The position numbers and the translations under genes were made by a program. DNA of 39,359 bases, taken from contig DIUJ01000046.1 in NCBI GenBank assembly GCA_002422315.1, positions 1 through 39,359 on the forward strand. Reading direction: 5' to 3'. Source of the stretch: Bacteroidetes bacterium UBA6161. Lineage in GTDB: Bacteria > Bacteroidota > Bacteroidia > NS11-12g > UBA955. Position 1 is the stretch's first letter, and every line of letters starts with the position of its first letter. This document shows, in pieces, positions 15,919 to 25,212 of the stretch. Below the pieces are notes generated by a model that was not told where the DNA came from, did not search any database, and saw nothing but the letters and a program-made list of their open reading frames with translations.

Positions 15919-17118
15919 ATGGAAAAAATACCAAGAAAAGAAAGACTTTTTAGTACAGAAAAAAAGCAAGAAACAGCGGTTTTAGTTGCGGTTTTTTATA
16001 AAGTTCCAGGAGGAATAGAAGATGGGATAACTTTCTCTGGAAATTATTTAGATGAACTAGAGTCCTTGGTAACTACAGCTGGTGCCAAAACCATAGGTCG
16101 TTTTACCCAGAAACTAGACCACCCACACCCAAAAACTTTTTTAGGGAAGGGGAAACTCGAAGAACTAGTTGCTTTTAAGGAAATTCACAATCCAGATTTG
16201 ATTGTATTTGATGAAGAACTAAGCCCTTCGCAAATTAGAAACTTGGAAAATGAACTTAAAAATGTAAAAATTGTAGATAGAAGCGCACTTATATTGGATA
16301 TTTTTGCTAGAAATGCCCAAACGGCTCAAGCTAAAATGCAAGTGGACTTGGCCCAATGCCAATATTTACTACCTAGACTTACCCGAATGTGGACCCACTT
16401 ACAAAAACAAAAAGGGGGGATAGGAATGAAAGGACCTGGAGAAAAAGAGATAGAAACCGACAGAAGGGTAATACGAGAGAAAATTGACAGGTTGAAAGAA
16501 AAGTTAGCAGAAATTGAAAAGCAAGGTTTTATTCAACGTAAAAACAGGTCGGAATTAAAGCGTTTTGCTTTGGTAGGGTATACCAATGCCGGAAAATCTA
16601 CACTCATGAATTTACTTACAGGAGAGAATCTTTTGGCAGAAGACAAGCTTTTTGCAACCCTTGACGCAACCGTCAGAAAAATATACTTTCCCAATCCAAA
16701 TCCGGAGAAAGTTGGAAAACATTTTCTTTTAAGCGATACGGTAGGTTTTATTCGTAAACTACCTACTTTGTTGATAGAAAGTTTTAAATCTACCCTTGCA
16801 GAGGCTCAAGAAGCAGATGTATTGATTCATGTTGCAGACTTTTCGCACCCAGAACTAGAAGAACATTTGCAAATTGTAAAAAATACACTTTTTGAAATAG
16901 GAATGGGAGAAAAGCCTGTTGTAATAGTCTTTAATAAAGTAGATAAATTTATGGCAGAATATGAAGCCAAACGCGATAAAGAATTTGATCCCCCTGTTGA
17001 ATTAGAACAATTAGAAAAGTTTTGGATTGCTAAGGAAAATACTCCGGTAATATTCTTAAGTGCAACAGAAAAAACAAATATTGAAAAACTAAAATCAAAA
17101 ATCTGGGACTTACTGTAA
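15919..17118 (+). CDS. hflX: HflX, ribosome-splitting/rescue GTPase
   Basis: A 399-residue protein with the HflX N-terminal domain (TIGRFTQKLDHPHPKTFLGKGK), the signature GIGMKGPGEKEIETDRR (167-183) in the linker helix, and a TRAFAC GTPase domain: P-loop GYTNAGKS (220-227), DTVGFIRKLP, and NKVD. In the family HflX binds 50S subunits and splits stalled 70S ribosomes, often under heat or antibiotic stress. It is the last gene of the operon; a hairpin terminator follows at 17305-17338. Confidence 0.96.
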   Translation: MEKIPRKERLFSTEKKQETAVLVAVFYKVPGGIEDGITFSGNYLDELESLVTTAGAKTIGRFTQKLDHPHPKTFLGKGKLEELVAFKEIHNPDLIVFDEELSPSQIRNLENELKNVKIVDRSALILDIFARNAQTAQAKMQVDLAQCQYLLPRLTRMWTHLQKQKGGIGMKGPGEKEIETDRRVIREKIDRLKEKLAEIEKQGFIQRKNRSELKRFALVGYTNAGKSTLMNLLTGENLLAEDKLFATLDATVRKIYFPNPNPEKVGKHFLLSDTVGFIRKLPTLLIESFKSTLAEAQEADVLIHVADFSHPELEEHLQIVKNTLFEIGMGEKPVVIVFNKVDKFMAEYEAKRDKEFDPPVELEQLEKFWIAKENTPVIFLSATEKTNIEKLKSKIWDLL

Positions 17119-17304
17119 ATAGTATAAAAGATTACTGATGTAATTGCTTGTTTGAATTGTATTTTATGGGCAATAATGCCACATTCTGCATCAGAAAACT
17201 CTATTGCTGAATTGAAGATCCTGACAGATTCTCGTCTGGGTAATCACCCAAAGGGCAAAATATGCTAATGCGTATTTTGGGTTAATAATAAGTTATATGA
17301 TACA

Positions 17305-17338
17305 AAAAAAGGTAATAAGAAAACTTATTACCTTTTTT
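17305..17338. terminator. Bidirectional terminator for hflX and tRNA-Pro
   Basis: A perfect 15-bp stem (AAAAAAGGTAATAAG, loop AAAA, and its complement ending TTTTTT). It lies after hflX on the plus strand and just beyond the 3' end of the tRNA on the minus strand, so it can serve both. Confidence 0.9.
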
Positions 17339-17348
17339 GTTCTAGTTG

Positions 17349-17422
17349 TCGGGATGACTAGATTCGAACTAGCGACCCCTCGCACCCCATGCGAGTGCTC
17401 TACCGGGCTGAGCCACATCCCG
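17349..17422 (-). tRNA. tRNA-Pro (anticodon GGG)
   Basis: A 74-base cloverleaf: acceptor stem CGGGATG/CATCCCG, D-arm with GGCTCAGCCCGGTAGAGC, anticodon stem CTCGC/GCGAG with loop ATGGGGT (anticodon GGG, G at position 37), T-arm with TTCGAAT, and discriminator A. The 3' CCA is not encoded, as the next bases read CAA. It reads proline CCC and CCU codons. An inverted repeat and a -7 box lie upstream. Confidence 0.95.
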
Positions 17423-17427
17423 AAAAC

Positions 17428-17452
17428 AAATAACGAATTGAATTCGTTATTT
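17428..17452. repeat. 12-bp perfect inverted repeat just upstream of tRNA-Pro
   Basis: AAATAACGAATT, one central G, then AATTCGTTATTT. It lies six bases before the mature tRNA 5' end, between it and the candidate promoter, so it would be in the precursor leader. It could be an RNA hairpin or a protein-binding site. Confidence 0.8.
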
Positions 17453-17462
17453 TAGGGGATTG

Positions 17463-17470
17463 CAAAAATA
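17463..17470 (-). promoter_or_regulatory. Candidate -7 box of tRNA-Pro
   Basis: TATTTTTG on the minus strand matches TAnnTTTG. It would place transcription start near 17458, giving a leader of about 35 bases that contains the inverted repeat. Confidence 0.45.
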
Positions 17471-17511
17471 AGTTTTTGAAATCAATTCTCTGAATGATTT
17501 TTAAACTTTTT

Positions 17512-18738
17512 TTATACTAAATCCGTAAGGGATAATTCTAATCCTTTTGCAGACAATCCAGTGGTTTTTGGGTTAAATTGCTTTAATCTAAGTATGGATT
17601 GACGTATAATCTCTGAGGTGTCTTTGAAAATTTCGGTGTCGTTCACTACGCTTCCTTGTTTCATAAGATAAGCAAAAACTCTAGCCATTCCACAATTTGC
17701 TATAAAATCTGGGATTACAGCTGTAGAGTTATCCAAATACCTAGAAATAGGGCCCATGAATATTTCTTTGTCTGCGAATGGTACATTGGCTCCACAGCTT
17801 ATTACTTCTACACCGCTATGGATTAATTTTTCGGCTTGTTCTTGGGTAACTAGTCTAGAAGCAGCACCTGGAATAAATACTTCGCAAGGAATATCCCAAA
17901 TCTTGCTGTTTACCTCTTCAAAAGAAAGCATATTTGGGTCGTTTAACTCATTTCCTTTTCTGTTTACAAAAAGTTCGCAAATTCTAGCATGGTCCATACC
18001 CTTTTCATCTATCAAGCCACCATTTCTATCTATTATGCCGGCTATTCTAATCCCGTATTTGGTTAAGAAAAAAGCAGCTGCTGCAGCTACATTACCCCAA
18101 CCTTGGATTATTGCTAACTTATTATTTGTTGTGCCACCATAAATATCGTAATAATGACGAACAGCTTCTGCAACTCCCCAACCTGTAATCATATCTGCAA
18201 TAGTATATTTTTTAGATAAGTCCGGAGTGAATCTTTCATCGCTAATAACCAATGAAACACCTTCTTGTAATCTACTTATACTTTTAAGTTTCTCTTCGGC
18301 AGTATATCCTAAGTGCCCATTTACTACACCTTCTTGTGGGTGAAGCAAGCCATAATTCTGTGTTATAGGAATTACTTCATGAATCTCATCTATATTTAAG
18401 TCGCCTCCTGTTCCATAGTAATTTTTAAGCAAAGGGGTAACCGCTTTGTACCATCTTTTCAAAACTCCTGCTTTTCGTGGGTCAGAAGGGTCAAAGTTAA
18501 TACCAGATTTTGCACCTCCTATAGGAGGGCCACTTACTGTAAATTTAACTTCCATGGTTTTGGCTAAAGATTCTACTTCTCTTTTATCCAAACCTTTACG
18601 CATTCTTGTACCACCACCCGCAGCTCCATTTCTAAGCGAATTAATTACCACCCAGCCTTCTGCTTCTGTTTCTGAGTCTTTCCACTCAAATACTATTTCG
18701 GGTCTTTTCTCCTCAAATTTTTTTAATAGTTTTTCCAT
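17512..18738 (-). CDS. Glu/Leu/Phe/Val dehydrogenase family protein
   Basis: A 408-residue NAD(P)-dependent amino-acid dehydrogenase. The N-terminal dimerisation/catalytic domain carries Lys65 in MEVKFTVSG and the catalytic-type Lys77 in GPPIGGAKSGINF; the C-terminal Rossmann domain has IIQGWGNVAAAAA (about 210-220). It should interconvert an L-amino acid and its 2-oxo acid with ammonia; glutamate is likely, but specificity is not certain. The usual PAPDVGT-type segment reads GTGGDLNIDE here, so it is not a textbook glutamate dehydrogenase. The start lies 7 bases after the stop of the upstream lipoprotein gene, so co-transcription with it and anmK is likely. Confidence 0.85.
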   Translation of the reverse strand: MEKLLKKFEEKRPEIVFEWKDSETEAEGWVVINSLRNGAAGGGTRMRKGLDKREVESLAKTMEVKFTVSGPPIGGAKSGINFDPSDPRKAGVLKRWYKAVTPLLKNYYGTGGDLNIDEIHEVIPITQNYGLLHPQEGVVNGHLGYTAEEKLKSISRLQEGVSLVISDERFTPDLSKKYTIADMITGWGVAEAVRHYYDIYGGTTNNKLAIIQGWGNVAAAAAFFLTKYGIRIAGIIDRNGGLIDEKGMDHARICELFVNRKGNELNDPNMLSFEEVNSKIWDIPCEVFIPGAASRLVTQEQAEKLIHSGVEVISCGANVPFADKEIFMGPISRYLDNSTAVIPDFIANCGMARVFAYLMKQGSVVNDTEIFKDTSEIIRQSILRLKQFNPKTTGLSAKGLELSLTDLV

Positions 18739-18745
18739 TTATTTG

Positions 18746-19291
18746 TTAAAGTAATCCTGTTTTTCCTTTAAAGTTTATATCCATTTTAAGAATAGATCCT
18801 TGTCTTAAAACTTCCCTTAAAGTAACTTTTATTTTAAGTTGAATCGCATCTTTCTTTAAGTATTCTTTCATATTTTCTTTTGTAGTTTCTAGTTCCAAAA
18901 GCCTTAATTTAGTTTTTGGAATGTCATAATAATATGCCCCTAAAATTTCTGGTAAACCATCTGCCAACATATATACTTCTATATCTTTCAAAAAATCAAA
19001 ATTTAATGTATCTGGTGCCAATGCATTCATTCTTATGTATTCTATAAATGCCTCTTCTAGTAAATCTTTATTAGAATTTTTTGATGCCAATACAGAATTG
19101 GTATTGGTTTCAAAACTAAAAGTTTCCAAAGTTATTTGAGAATCTAGCACATTTAAATCAAAAGGTACTAAAAAAGGTGCAGATTCTTGAAAGTTCACCT
19201 CAATTGAGGTTTCCTTTGGCTTGGTTTCTTTTTTACAACCCATTGCAAACAACAAAGGGAGAATAAACATTAGTAAGTAAGTTTTTTTCAT
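18746..19291 (-). CDS. Predicted lipoprotein of unknown function
   Basis: A 181-residue protein from the ATG at 19291, which gives a lipoprotein signal: MKKTYLLMFILPLLFAMGC, with the lipidated Cys at residue 19, followed by charged KKETKPKETS. The rest is beta-rich (LVPFDLNVLDSQITLETFSFETN, a later IQLKIKVTLREVLRQGS), with no domain I recognise. It probably faces the periplasm or cell surface. It sits between anmK (46 bases upstream) and the amino-acid dehydrogenase (7 bases downstream). Confidence 0.75.
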   Translation of the reverse strand: MKKTYLLMFILPLLFAMGCKKETKPKETSIEVNFQESAPFLVPFDLNVLDSQITLETFSFETNTNSVLASKNSNKDLLEEAFIEYIRMNALAPDTLNFDFLKDIEVYMLADGLPEILGAYYYDIPKTKLRLLELETTKENMKEYLKKDAIQLKIKVTLREVLRQGSILKMDINFKGKTGLL

Positions 19292-19337
19292 AGGATGTTT
19301 AATTTTATGGGAGCAATATAGCACAAATGTTTAATTA

Positions 19338-20429
19338 TTACAATTGTGAAAAGTCACCATGCAGCCCGCCACTCACCGAATTTGAACTAGCGCCAGTAAA
19401 TTCAGCTAATGTATTGGCATTATTTTGGATTCTAAGTACACCCATAAATGCAAAAATAAGCGCTTCTTTGTAATCTATAATTTGATTGGAAGGAACGATT
19501 ATCTCTGCATCTGTAAGACTTTTTAAATGTTCTATCAGTGTGGTATTGTATGCACTTCCTCCACTAACTAGTATTTTTTTACCTTTTCCATTACTTCCTG
19601 CTAGGTTATCTATAGCATTAGAAATTTGAAATGCAATATGGTCCACTAAAGTTTTCATTTTGTCTTGGTTTTCCAAATCCGCATATTCTCTTACAACATG
19701 CCAAAATTCTTGGTTTATCCAGTCTCTATTCAAACTTTTGGGATATGGTAGGGAATAATATTCTATTTGGTTTAGTTCACTAAGTAAATCAAAATTGATT
19801 GAACCTTTTTCAGCAATTTGTCCATTTTCATCGTATTTGTAACCCATGTCTCGGGCAACTCTATTTAATAAAATATTGCATGCACAGATATCAAAGGCTG
19901 TTAAGTTACTGTTTTTATCTTTTCCGGAAATATTTGCAAATCCACCTAAGTTTATACAATAATCGTATTCATTAAATAGTAGTTGGTCTCCAATACCTAC
20001 TAGAGGTGCACCCTGGCCTCCTTTGGCCACATCATATCTTCTAAAATCTGATACTACAGGCAATCCTGTTATGGCGGCAATACTTGCTCCATCGCCTACT
20101 TGTGCTGTTATTTTTATCTCAGGATAATGAAAAACAGTATGGCCATGTGAAGATATAAAATCAGGTTTTAAATTGTTTTTTTTACAAAATGAATTTACTA
20201 GTTGTCCCAAATAGTGACCGTAAAATACATCTGTTTTTACATATACAAGGGTACTTTGTTTTCTTAATTGAGAAAGTCTTACTCTCCACTTGTCTTCATA
20301 AGGTATGGTTTCCGATTCTTTAATTTCATACTTCCATTTGCCATTTTCTTGGCTAAATTCACAATAGGCTAAATCTACACCATCCATTGAGCTACCGCTC
20401 ATTATACCAATTACTTTATATGTTTTCAT
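19338..20429 (-). CDS. anmK: Anhydro-N-acetylmuramic acid kinase
   Basis: A 363-residue sugar kinase of the ASKHA fold. The ATP-binding start VIGIMSGSSMDGVDLAYCEF is the family hallmark; HGHTVFHYP, QVGDGASIAAITG and VVSDFRRYDVAKGGQGAPLV carry the catalytic and substrate regions, and ILVSGGSAYN the second nucleotide-binding motif. It hydrolyses and phosphorylates 1,6-anhydro-MurNAc from recycled peptidoglycan to MurNAc-6-phosphate. I chose the ATG at 20429 because the family motif follows directly; the frame is open nine codons further up. No other recycling gene (murQ, nagZ) is next to it. Confidence 0.94.
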   Translation of the reverse strand: MKTYKVIGIMSGSSMDGVDLAYCEFSQENGKWKYEIKESETIPYEDKWRVRLSQLRKQSTLVYVKTDVFYGHYLGQLVNSFCKKNNLKPDFISSHGHTVFHYPEIKITAQVGDGASIAAITGLPVVSDFRRYDVAKGGQGAPLVGIGDQLLFNEYDYCINLGGFANISGKDKNSNLTAFDICACNILLNRVARDMGYKYDENGQIAEKGSINFDLLSELNQIEYYSLPYPKSLNRDWINQEFWHVVREYADLENQDKMKTLVDHIAFQISNAIDNLAGSNGKGKKILVSGGSAYNTTLIEHLKSLTDAEIIVPSNQIIDYKEALIFAFMGVLRIQNNANTLAEFTGASSNSVSGGLHGDFSQL

Positions 20430-20723
20430 TTCACTTTTTATTTTTTGTCTGAACAACTTACTAGAAGCATTTCTTCTTGTTTTAAAAAATATAGTTAAGC
20501 ATTTTAATTACAATATGTTAGGCAATTTTATGCTTGTCAACAGTTCACATGACTTAAGCTATAGAATATTAATCTGATAAGGTTTAAATTACAAAAATCA
20601 AACTCATGAATTCTACGGTGTCATCTTCACTTCTATAAAACAAGAATATACTTTAATTTTATCTGTTTTAAAGGTTTGCAAAAATAGACTATTTTAAGAA
20701 AAGAAAAGATAGAATTTAGAACT

Positions 20724-21566
20724 TTACCAGAGTAATGCCAAGGCCTCAACACTTAGTTTTTGATTAAGTAGCTCAATTGCATGTATCTCTTTGTTATTCA
20801 TATCTTTATATTTTTCTTTTACTTCCTCTATGTATTCTTTTGATGGAAGTTCTTCTATATTTCCCAACTGGCCTAGATGATTGCCAGTTAGTATATTGCT
20901 ATGTTTTATATGAGAAGGTAAAGAATCTATACCGATACCACAAGTTGTTAGGGGTTTTTCTAATTCAAAAAGTGCATTGTTATGAGCCCTACAATACCAG
21001 TCTCCACCCATTCTTGCAACCAAATCAATTTTTTCTTGGTCTATAAATTTATTGTCGTCCAATATACTTTCCTCAATGTGTATTTTCTTTACCAAACAAA
21101 TTACCAAGTTTCCAGCTCCTCCACCTTTTCCCAATTCTTTTATTTCTATTACTTCGCATTCCATCTGCACGGGGCTTTCTTTTACTCTAAAAGGTTTTAC
21201 TACTTCAGACTCTAAAGGAGTAAATCCGGTTTTTACAAATTCATCTATTTCTTTAGCATAAGGAGAACTAGCTAATGACATTTGGTAAACCATATCATAG
21301 TTAACTATATTTATAACTACTTGAGGAACTTCTTTAACATTTAGAAGGGTATGTTTGGGTTCCCCTGTTCTTCCACTATTTGCAGGAGAAAAAATTACAA
21401 TTGGAGGGTTGGCACTAAAAACATTGAAAAAACTAAAAGGTGCTAGGTTTCTATTTCCATTTTTATCTATGGTACTGGCAAAGCAAATTGGTCTTGGGCC
21501 AATAGCTCCTAATAAATATTTGTGAACTGTAGGGATAGGTAGTTCTTCTAAATTTAAACTAAACAT
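20724..21566 (-). CDS. Flavin reductase-like domain protein (FMN-binding split barrel)
   Basis: A 280-residue protein with a flavoredoxin/flavin reductase-like split barrel in the first 190 residues: GAIGPRPICFASTIDKNGN, NLAPFSFFNVFSANPP and later VVINIVNYDM are the FMN-binding segments. The last 90 residues are a helical extension. Members bind FMN and may reduce flavin or act as small oxidoreductases; the partner here is unknown. It stands alone, with a -7 box ending four bases before its ATG. Confidence 0.85.
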   Translation of the reverse strand: MFSLNLEELPIPTVHKYLLGAIGPRPICFASTIDKNGNRNLAPFSFFNVFSANPPIVIFSPANSGRTGEPKHTLLNVKEVPQVVINIVNYDMVYQMSLASSPYAKEIDEFVKTGFTPLESEVVKPFRVKESPVQMECEVIEIKELGKGGGAGNLVICLVKKIHIEESILDDNKFIDQEKIDLVARMGGDWYCRAHNNALFELEKPLTTCGIGIDSLPSHIKHSNILTGNHLGQLGNIEELPSKEYIEEVKEKYKDMNNKEIHAIELLNQKLSVEALALLW

Positions 21567-21570
21567 GCTT

Positions 21571-21578
21571 CAAATTTA
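21571..21578 (-). promoter_or_regulatory. Candidate -7 box of the flavin reductase-like gene, very close to ATG
   Basis: TAAATTTG on the minus strand with four bases (AAGC) to the ATG. Confidence 0.45.
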
Positions 21579-21624
21579 GAGTTTGTTTTGTAATGCCGAG
21601 AATAAATTGTTTAAAAGCTAAACT

Positions 21625-24600
21625 TTATCTTATTAAATGAAAGGTGCCCTTAAATACTTCTTTTTCTCCATAGGTATTTAGTATGCTAATTAGGTAAACA
21701 TATACATCCTGCGTTGCATTTCTTCCATTCCATCCTTCGTTAGGGTTTTTTGTTTCAAACATTTTTGCCCCCCAACCATTAAAAATTTCTAGTTTGTAGT
21801 CTAAATAATAGAAAATCCCTTCTGGTTTAAAAACATCGTTTGTACCATCATTATTTGGGCTAAAAGCATCTGGAATAAACAATACAATTTTGTAGAATAC
21901 TGGTACTTGAACAGTGTCTGTATTTTTACAGCCATTGTTTCCTTCTGCTAATAGAACCACAGTATAGATTCCTGTATCTGTAAATTTGTAGTTAAATTGC
22001 TTTCCTATGTGGCTATGGGTATTTATAATCTCCCAATTCCAACTTCTTATTCTATCTCCCATACCGCTAAACCCGAAATCTAAGCCTCCACTTGAAATAT
22101 CTTTCCACCAATCTATGCTTATTTCTGGGGCGGGCAAAAGGTTTACCGATATGCTATCTTTAACTTCACAACCGTATTGGTTTGTGGCGCTAACAAACAA
22201 AGGGTAATTTCCTTCTTTGCCTGGACCAGGGCTGCTTATACTTCCTGTTTGGCCTGGACTTAGGTTTCCGCCAGAGGTTTGGGAATTTAAGAAATCTAGA
22301 TTCCAATCAAAAGGCAATTTATCCGTATTGATGATTTCTAAACTAACCTCTTCATTCGCACATATTCCCTTAGCAGTTATTGTATAGCTGGGTAGAGGAT
22401 ATATTGAGTAACTAGACAGAGAGGTGTCGGCACAACCTTGGTCTGAAATAGCGATTAATTGTATGATTTTTCTACCTGTGTCTAATGGATTGTAATTTTT
22501 GGTAAAATTTTGCAAAAGGATTTCTTGAGGGAAGTCATCTCCCGAAAAAATAAGTTCTTTTATATTTCCCGAACTTACAGTTCCTTGACCTACTATGGTT
22601 AATGGTCCTTTATTTAAACAGAGAGCTGTTTGTGCTGTTCCTATTTTGGCATCAGGATTTGGATGGATTTGGATGGATTTATCCAATGAATCTTTACAAT
22701 TTTTATTTGTACTTGTATTTAGTTTAACGGTAATGGTACCAGATTGCAAACTGCTAAATACAATATTTTTCTGATTAAATGTTTGATTGTCTGATATTCT
22801 CCATTCATATATGCTGTTTGTGGAGGTATCTAGATTGGTAGTTTCAAAAGAATTTCCTTTAAAGCAAAGACTAGTATCTGACAACTCAAAATTGGCAATA
22901 GCTGCTGGATATATTTCTATTTCCACACTATCTTTAACAGAACAGTTTTTGTTGCCAAATTTCCAAGTCAAATTATAGATTAAAGTTCCACTAGAGTCAG
23001 GCTTTAGCGATAAAAAAGTATCGTTACTAACTATGGCTTGATTTTCTTTCCATACCCAATTACCGCTTATATTGGTACTTTGGGAAGGCCATTTAGCAGT
23101 GGTGGTGTAGTTAAAACCAGGGCAAAGTCCAACCAAAGTATCTTCAATAATATTTGAAAAAGGAACCATATTCAGTTTAATGGTATCTGTAGAGTAGCAG
23201 TTATTGGAAAAAAATGCTTTGGCTATAAACAAGCCTGTATCCCTTGTATTGTAGATAGACTGGGAGGAGGAGTCTGGTAACCAAAGTATAGATGTATAAA
23301 ATTCGGGATATGCTCTAAGAGAGATTTCTTCTCCGGGGCAAACCGTAATATCAGGACCTAAGCCAATTTTGGGAGCAGATTTTAAGCGATAACTAAGTGT
23401 ATCGCCAGAGAAACACCCTTTACTATCTGTAACATACACTGCAAATCTTGAAGAATCCTTTATCGGGTCAAAGGAATAAATACTAGAACTATGGTTCAAA
23501 TTTACATTGTCTTGTTTCCAAGTGTAGTTTACTGCACCTCTTGGAAAAAGTAATTTGGTTTCGAGGTCTGTAAAGTTGTTTTTACATAACAAAGTATCTG
23601 GAGAATTAGGTAAATAAACCTGTAGGGCAGGGGTGCCGTTAAAAGGAATAAATTGCTTGTAGTTTCTCTCACATTTATTATCCTTGTTTATTACTCTGAA
23701 ATTCAGTTCAAAAGTATCATACCCATATACTAAAAATGAATCTCTCTCTAATTTTGAAGAAAAATAAACCGTAGAATCCCCTTTTTTATACCATTTCCAA
23801 TCGTATGTTACCCCTGTTTCTTTAAGATTTTCTGCAGAAAAAATCAAGTGTCCACATTTGCTAGTATCAAAGCTTAACTTAATTTCTGGAGACTCTAAAA
23901 CTTTAATTCTAATAGTTTTAGCTGCTCTTCCTGGCAGTAAGCAGTCATTGTCGTCTGCAAAAATATTAATATGATATGGATTGCTTCTAGCTTGTCCAAA
24001 TTGTGGGGTCCATTGTACATCCAGCAGAGTACCCTCTGGGAAAAATTGCAATGCTCTTATATTGGCGTTTGTAATTTCTGTTTGCCATGTAAGTAAAGGA
24101 TGTTTATATGGACTGTTGTTTAAGGTTAATTCATCATCTGCTCTAGGTCTTTGTTCAAAAATTACTGGCGCACCTTCACAACCAATATAAAAATCAGGAG
24201 AAGTTATGGTTGGTAAATAATTTTTAGTAAAATGAGTTAATTGAACAAAAGATTCCCAGGTGGTATATCCTGTTTTCACCCAATTGTTGTTTGCATCTCT
24301 TCTAAACATAGTTGCTTTTACCGCAATTCTACTTTGCCCTCCAGTTTGAGGGATGAAAAAAAGTTCTCCAGTTTCTCTATTCATTCCCATCCCTCTGGGC
24401 CTGGTAGGGTGGTACCTAGAAAGACAAGGAGTTCCATTCTGACAATACAAATCAAAAGGAAAATCTTCTCTGTAATAATTTTTGTATTCTATACAATTTT
24501 GACCATCTGTTAAAGGGCATACAATTTCGTAATCCATAGAGTCGCCAGCATTGTGTCTTGCAGCCATACTGTATGCATTAAGTTGACCTACTCTAAACTC

Positions 24601-25212
24601 TAAATGATTGGGTGGTTTTATAAAAATAGGGGAAATATCGTCAGTACTCCAAGCATAACAAAGGTTTATATTACTTCGTATAAATATTTCTTTACCAAGA
24701 GGATAATAAGCGTATCCTCCACTTGAAGGACTTCCGAAAAATCTTTGAAATTCAGTTTGTTTAGGGCTAATTATTAAATCTACATTACAAATAGTGCCAT
24801 TGTTAAAAGCGCCATTTGCAAAGGTGTTGAAATTTACAATATTTGAAAAATAGATTTGTTCCCATTCAAGACAAGTTTCGTCGTTGCATGGCTTAGGATT
24901 GGTAGTACATTTATAATCTAATTTTTCGGTTTTTTCTCTAGTAAGAATAACTGAGTCAAATAGACTTCCGGACTTTAAATATAAAACAAAAGTTTGGTCT
25001 GTAGGGAATTCATACCCATTAAATAGTGAAGTCACAAAAGTGAATTTGAACTCTTTATTCCCAGTATTTTTGTATTCTATCCAATTCATTAAATGTGCGG
25101 CATCAGCCGGACGCAATTGTGCGTTAATTTTACTTGCGCCTATAAGTAGCACGAACAGACAAAAATGATATAGGTATTTATTTTTTGTTTTCAAAATTAT
25201 CCTCCTGGGCAA
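21625..25212 (-). CDS. Large secreted protein with T9SS type B (gliding-associated) sorting domain
   Basis: A 1195-residue protein with an N-terminal signal region (residues 1-31, ending ASKINAQ). Many Ig/PKD-like beta-sandwich repeats follow, seen as recurring patterns such as TYDWKWYKKGDS, VNYTWKQDNVNLN and IRSWNWEIINTHS. The last 90 residues form the type B sorting domain found on gliding motility-associated proteins: IPDAFSPNNDGTNDVFKP, YKLEIFNGWGAKMFE and WNGRNATQDVYVYLI. It is probably an adhesin-like surface protein. The start overlaps the stop of the upstream gene by 16 bases, so the two form an operon. Confidence 0.9.
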   Translation of the reverse strand: MPRRIILKTKNKYLYHFCLFVLLIGASKINAQLRPADAAHLMNWIEYKNTGNKEFKFTFVTSLFNGYEFPTDQTFVLYLKSGSLFDSVILTREKTEKLDYKCTTNPKPCNDETCLEWEQIYFSNIVNFNTFANGAFNNGTICNVDLIISPKQTEFQRFFGSPSSGGYAYYPLGKEIFIRSNINLCYAWSTDDISPIFIKPPNHLEFRVGQLNAYSMAARHNAGDSMDYEIVCPLTDGQNCIEYKNYYREDFPFDLYCQNGTPCLSRYHPTRPRGMGMNRETGELFFIPQTGGQSRIAVKATMFRRDANNNWVKTGYTTWESFVQLTHFTKNYLPTITSPDFYIGCEGAPVIFEQRPRADDELTLNNSPYKHPLLTWQTEITNANIRALQFFPEGTLLDVQWTPQFGQARSNPYHINIFADDNDCLLPGRAAKTIRIKVLESPEIKLSFDTSKCGHLIFSAENLKETGVTYDWKWYKKGDSTVYFSSKLERDSFLVYGYDTFELNFRVINKDNKCERNYKQFIPFNGTPALQVYLPNSPDTLLCKNNFTDLETKLLFPRGAVNYTWKQDNVNLNHSSSIYSFDPIKDSSRFAVYVTDSKGCFSGDTLSYRLKSAPKIGLGPDITVCPGEEISLRAYPEFYTSILWLPDSSSQSIYNTRDTGLFIAKAFFSNNCYSTDTIKLNMVPFSNIIEDTLVGLCPGFNYTTTAKWPSQSTNISGNWVWKENQAIVSNDTFLSLKPDSSGTLIYNLTWKFGNKNCSVKDSVEIEIYPAAIANFELSDTSLCFKGNSFETTNLDTSTNSIYEWRISDNQTFNQKNIVFSSLQSGTITVKLNTSTNKNCKDSLDKSIQIHPNPDAKIGTAQTALCLNKGPLTIVGQGTVSSGNIKELIFSGDDFPQEILLQNFTKNYNPLDTGRKIIQLIAISDQGCADTSLSSYSIYPLPSYTITAKGICANEEVSLEIINTDKLPFDWNLDFLNSQTSGGNLSPGQTGSISSPGPGKEGNYPLFVSATNQYGCEVKDSISVNLLPAPEISIDWWKDISSGGLDFGFSGMGDRIRSWNWEIINTHSHIGKQFNYKFTDTGIYTVVLLAEGNNGCKNTDTVQVPVFYKIVLFIPDAFSPNNDGTNDVFKPEGIFYYLDYKLEIFNGWGAKMFETKNPNEGWNGRNATQDVYVYLISILNTYGEKEVFKGTFHLIR

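Noticed and set aside
17349..17422. Integration (att) site at the tRNA-Pro gene
   Set aside because: No integrase and no repeated tRNA 3' end found nearby; the inverted repeat is on the 5' side.
22654..22684. Micro-repeat GGATTTGGATGGATTTGGAT in the type B T9SS gene
   Set aside because: In-frame short repetition in coding sequence, not a separate element.
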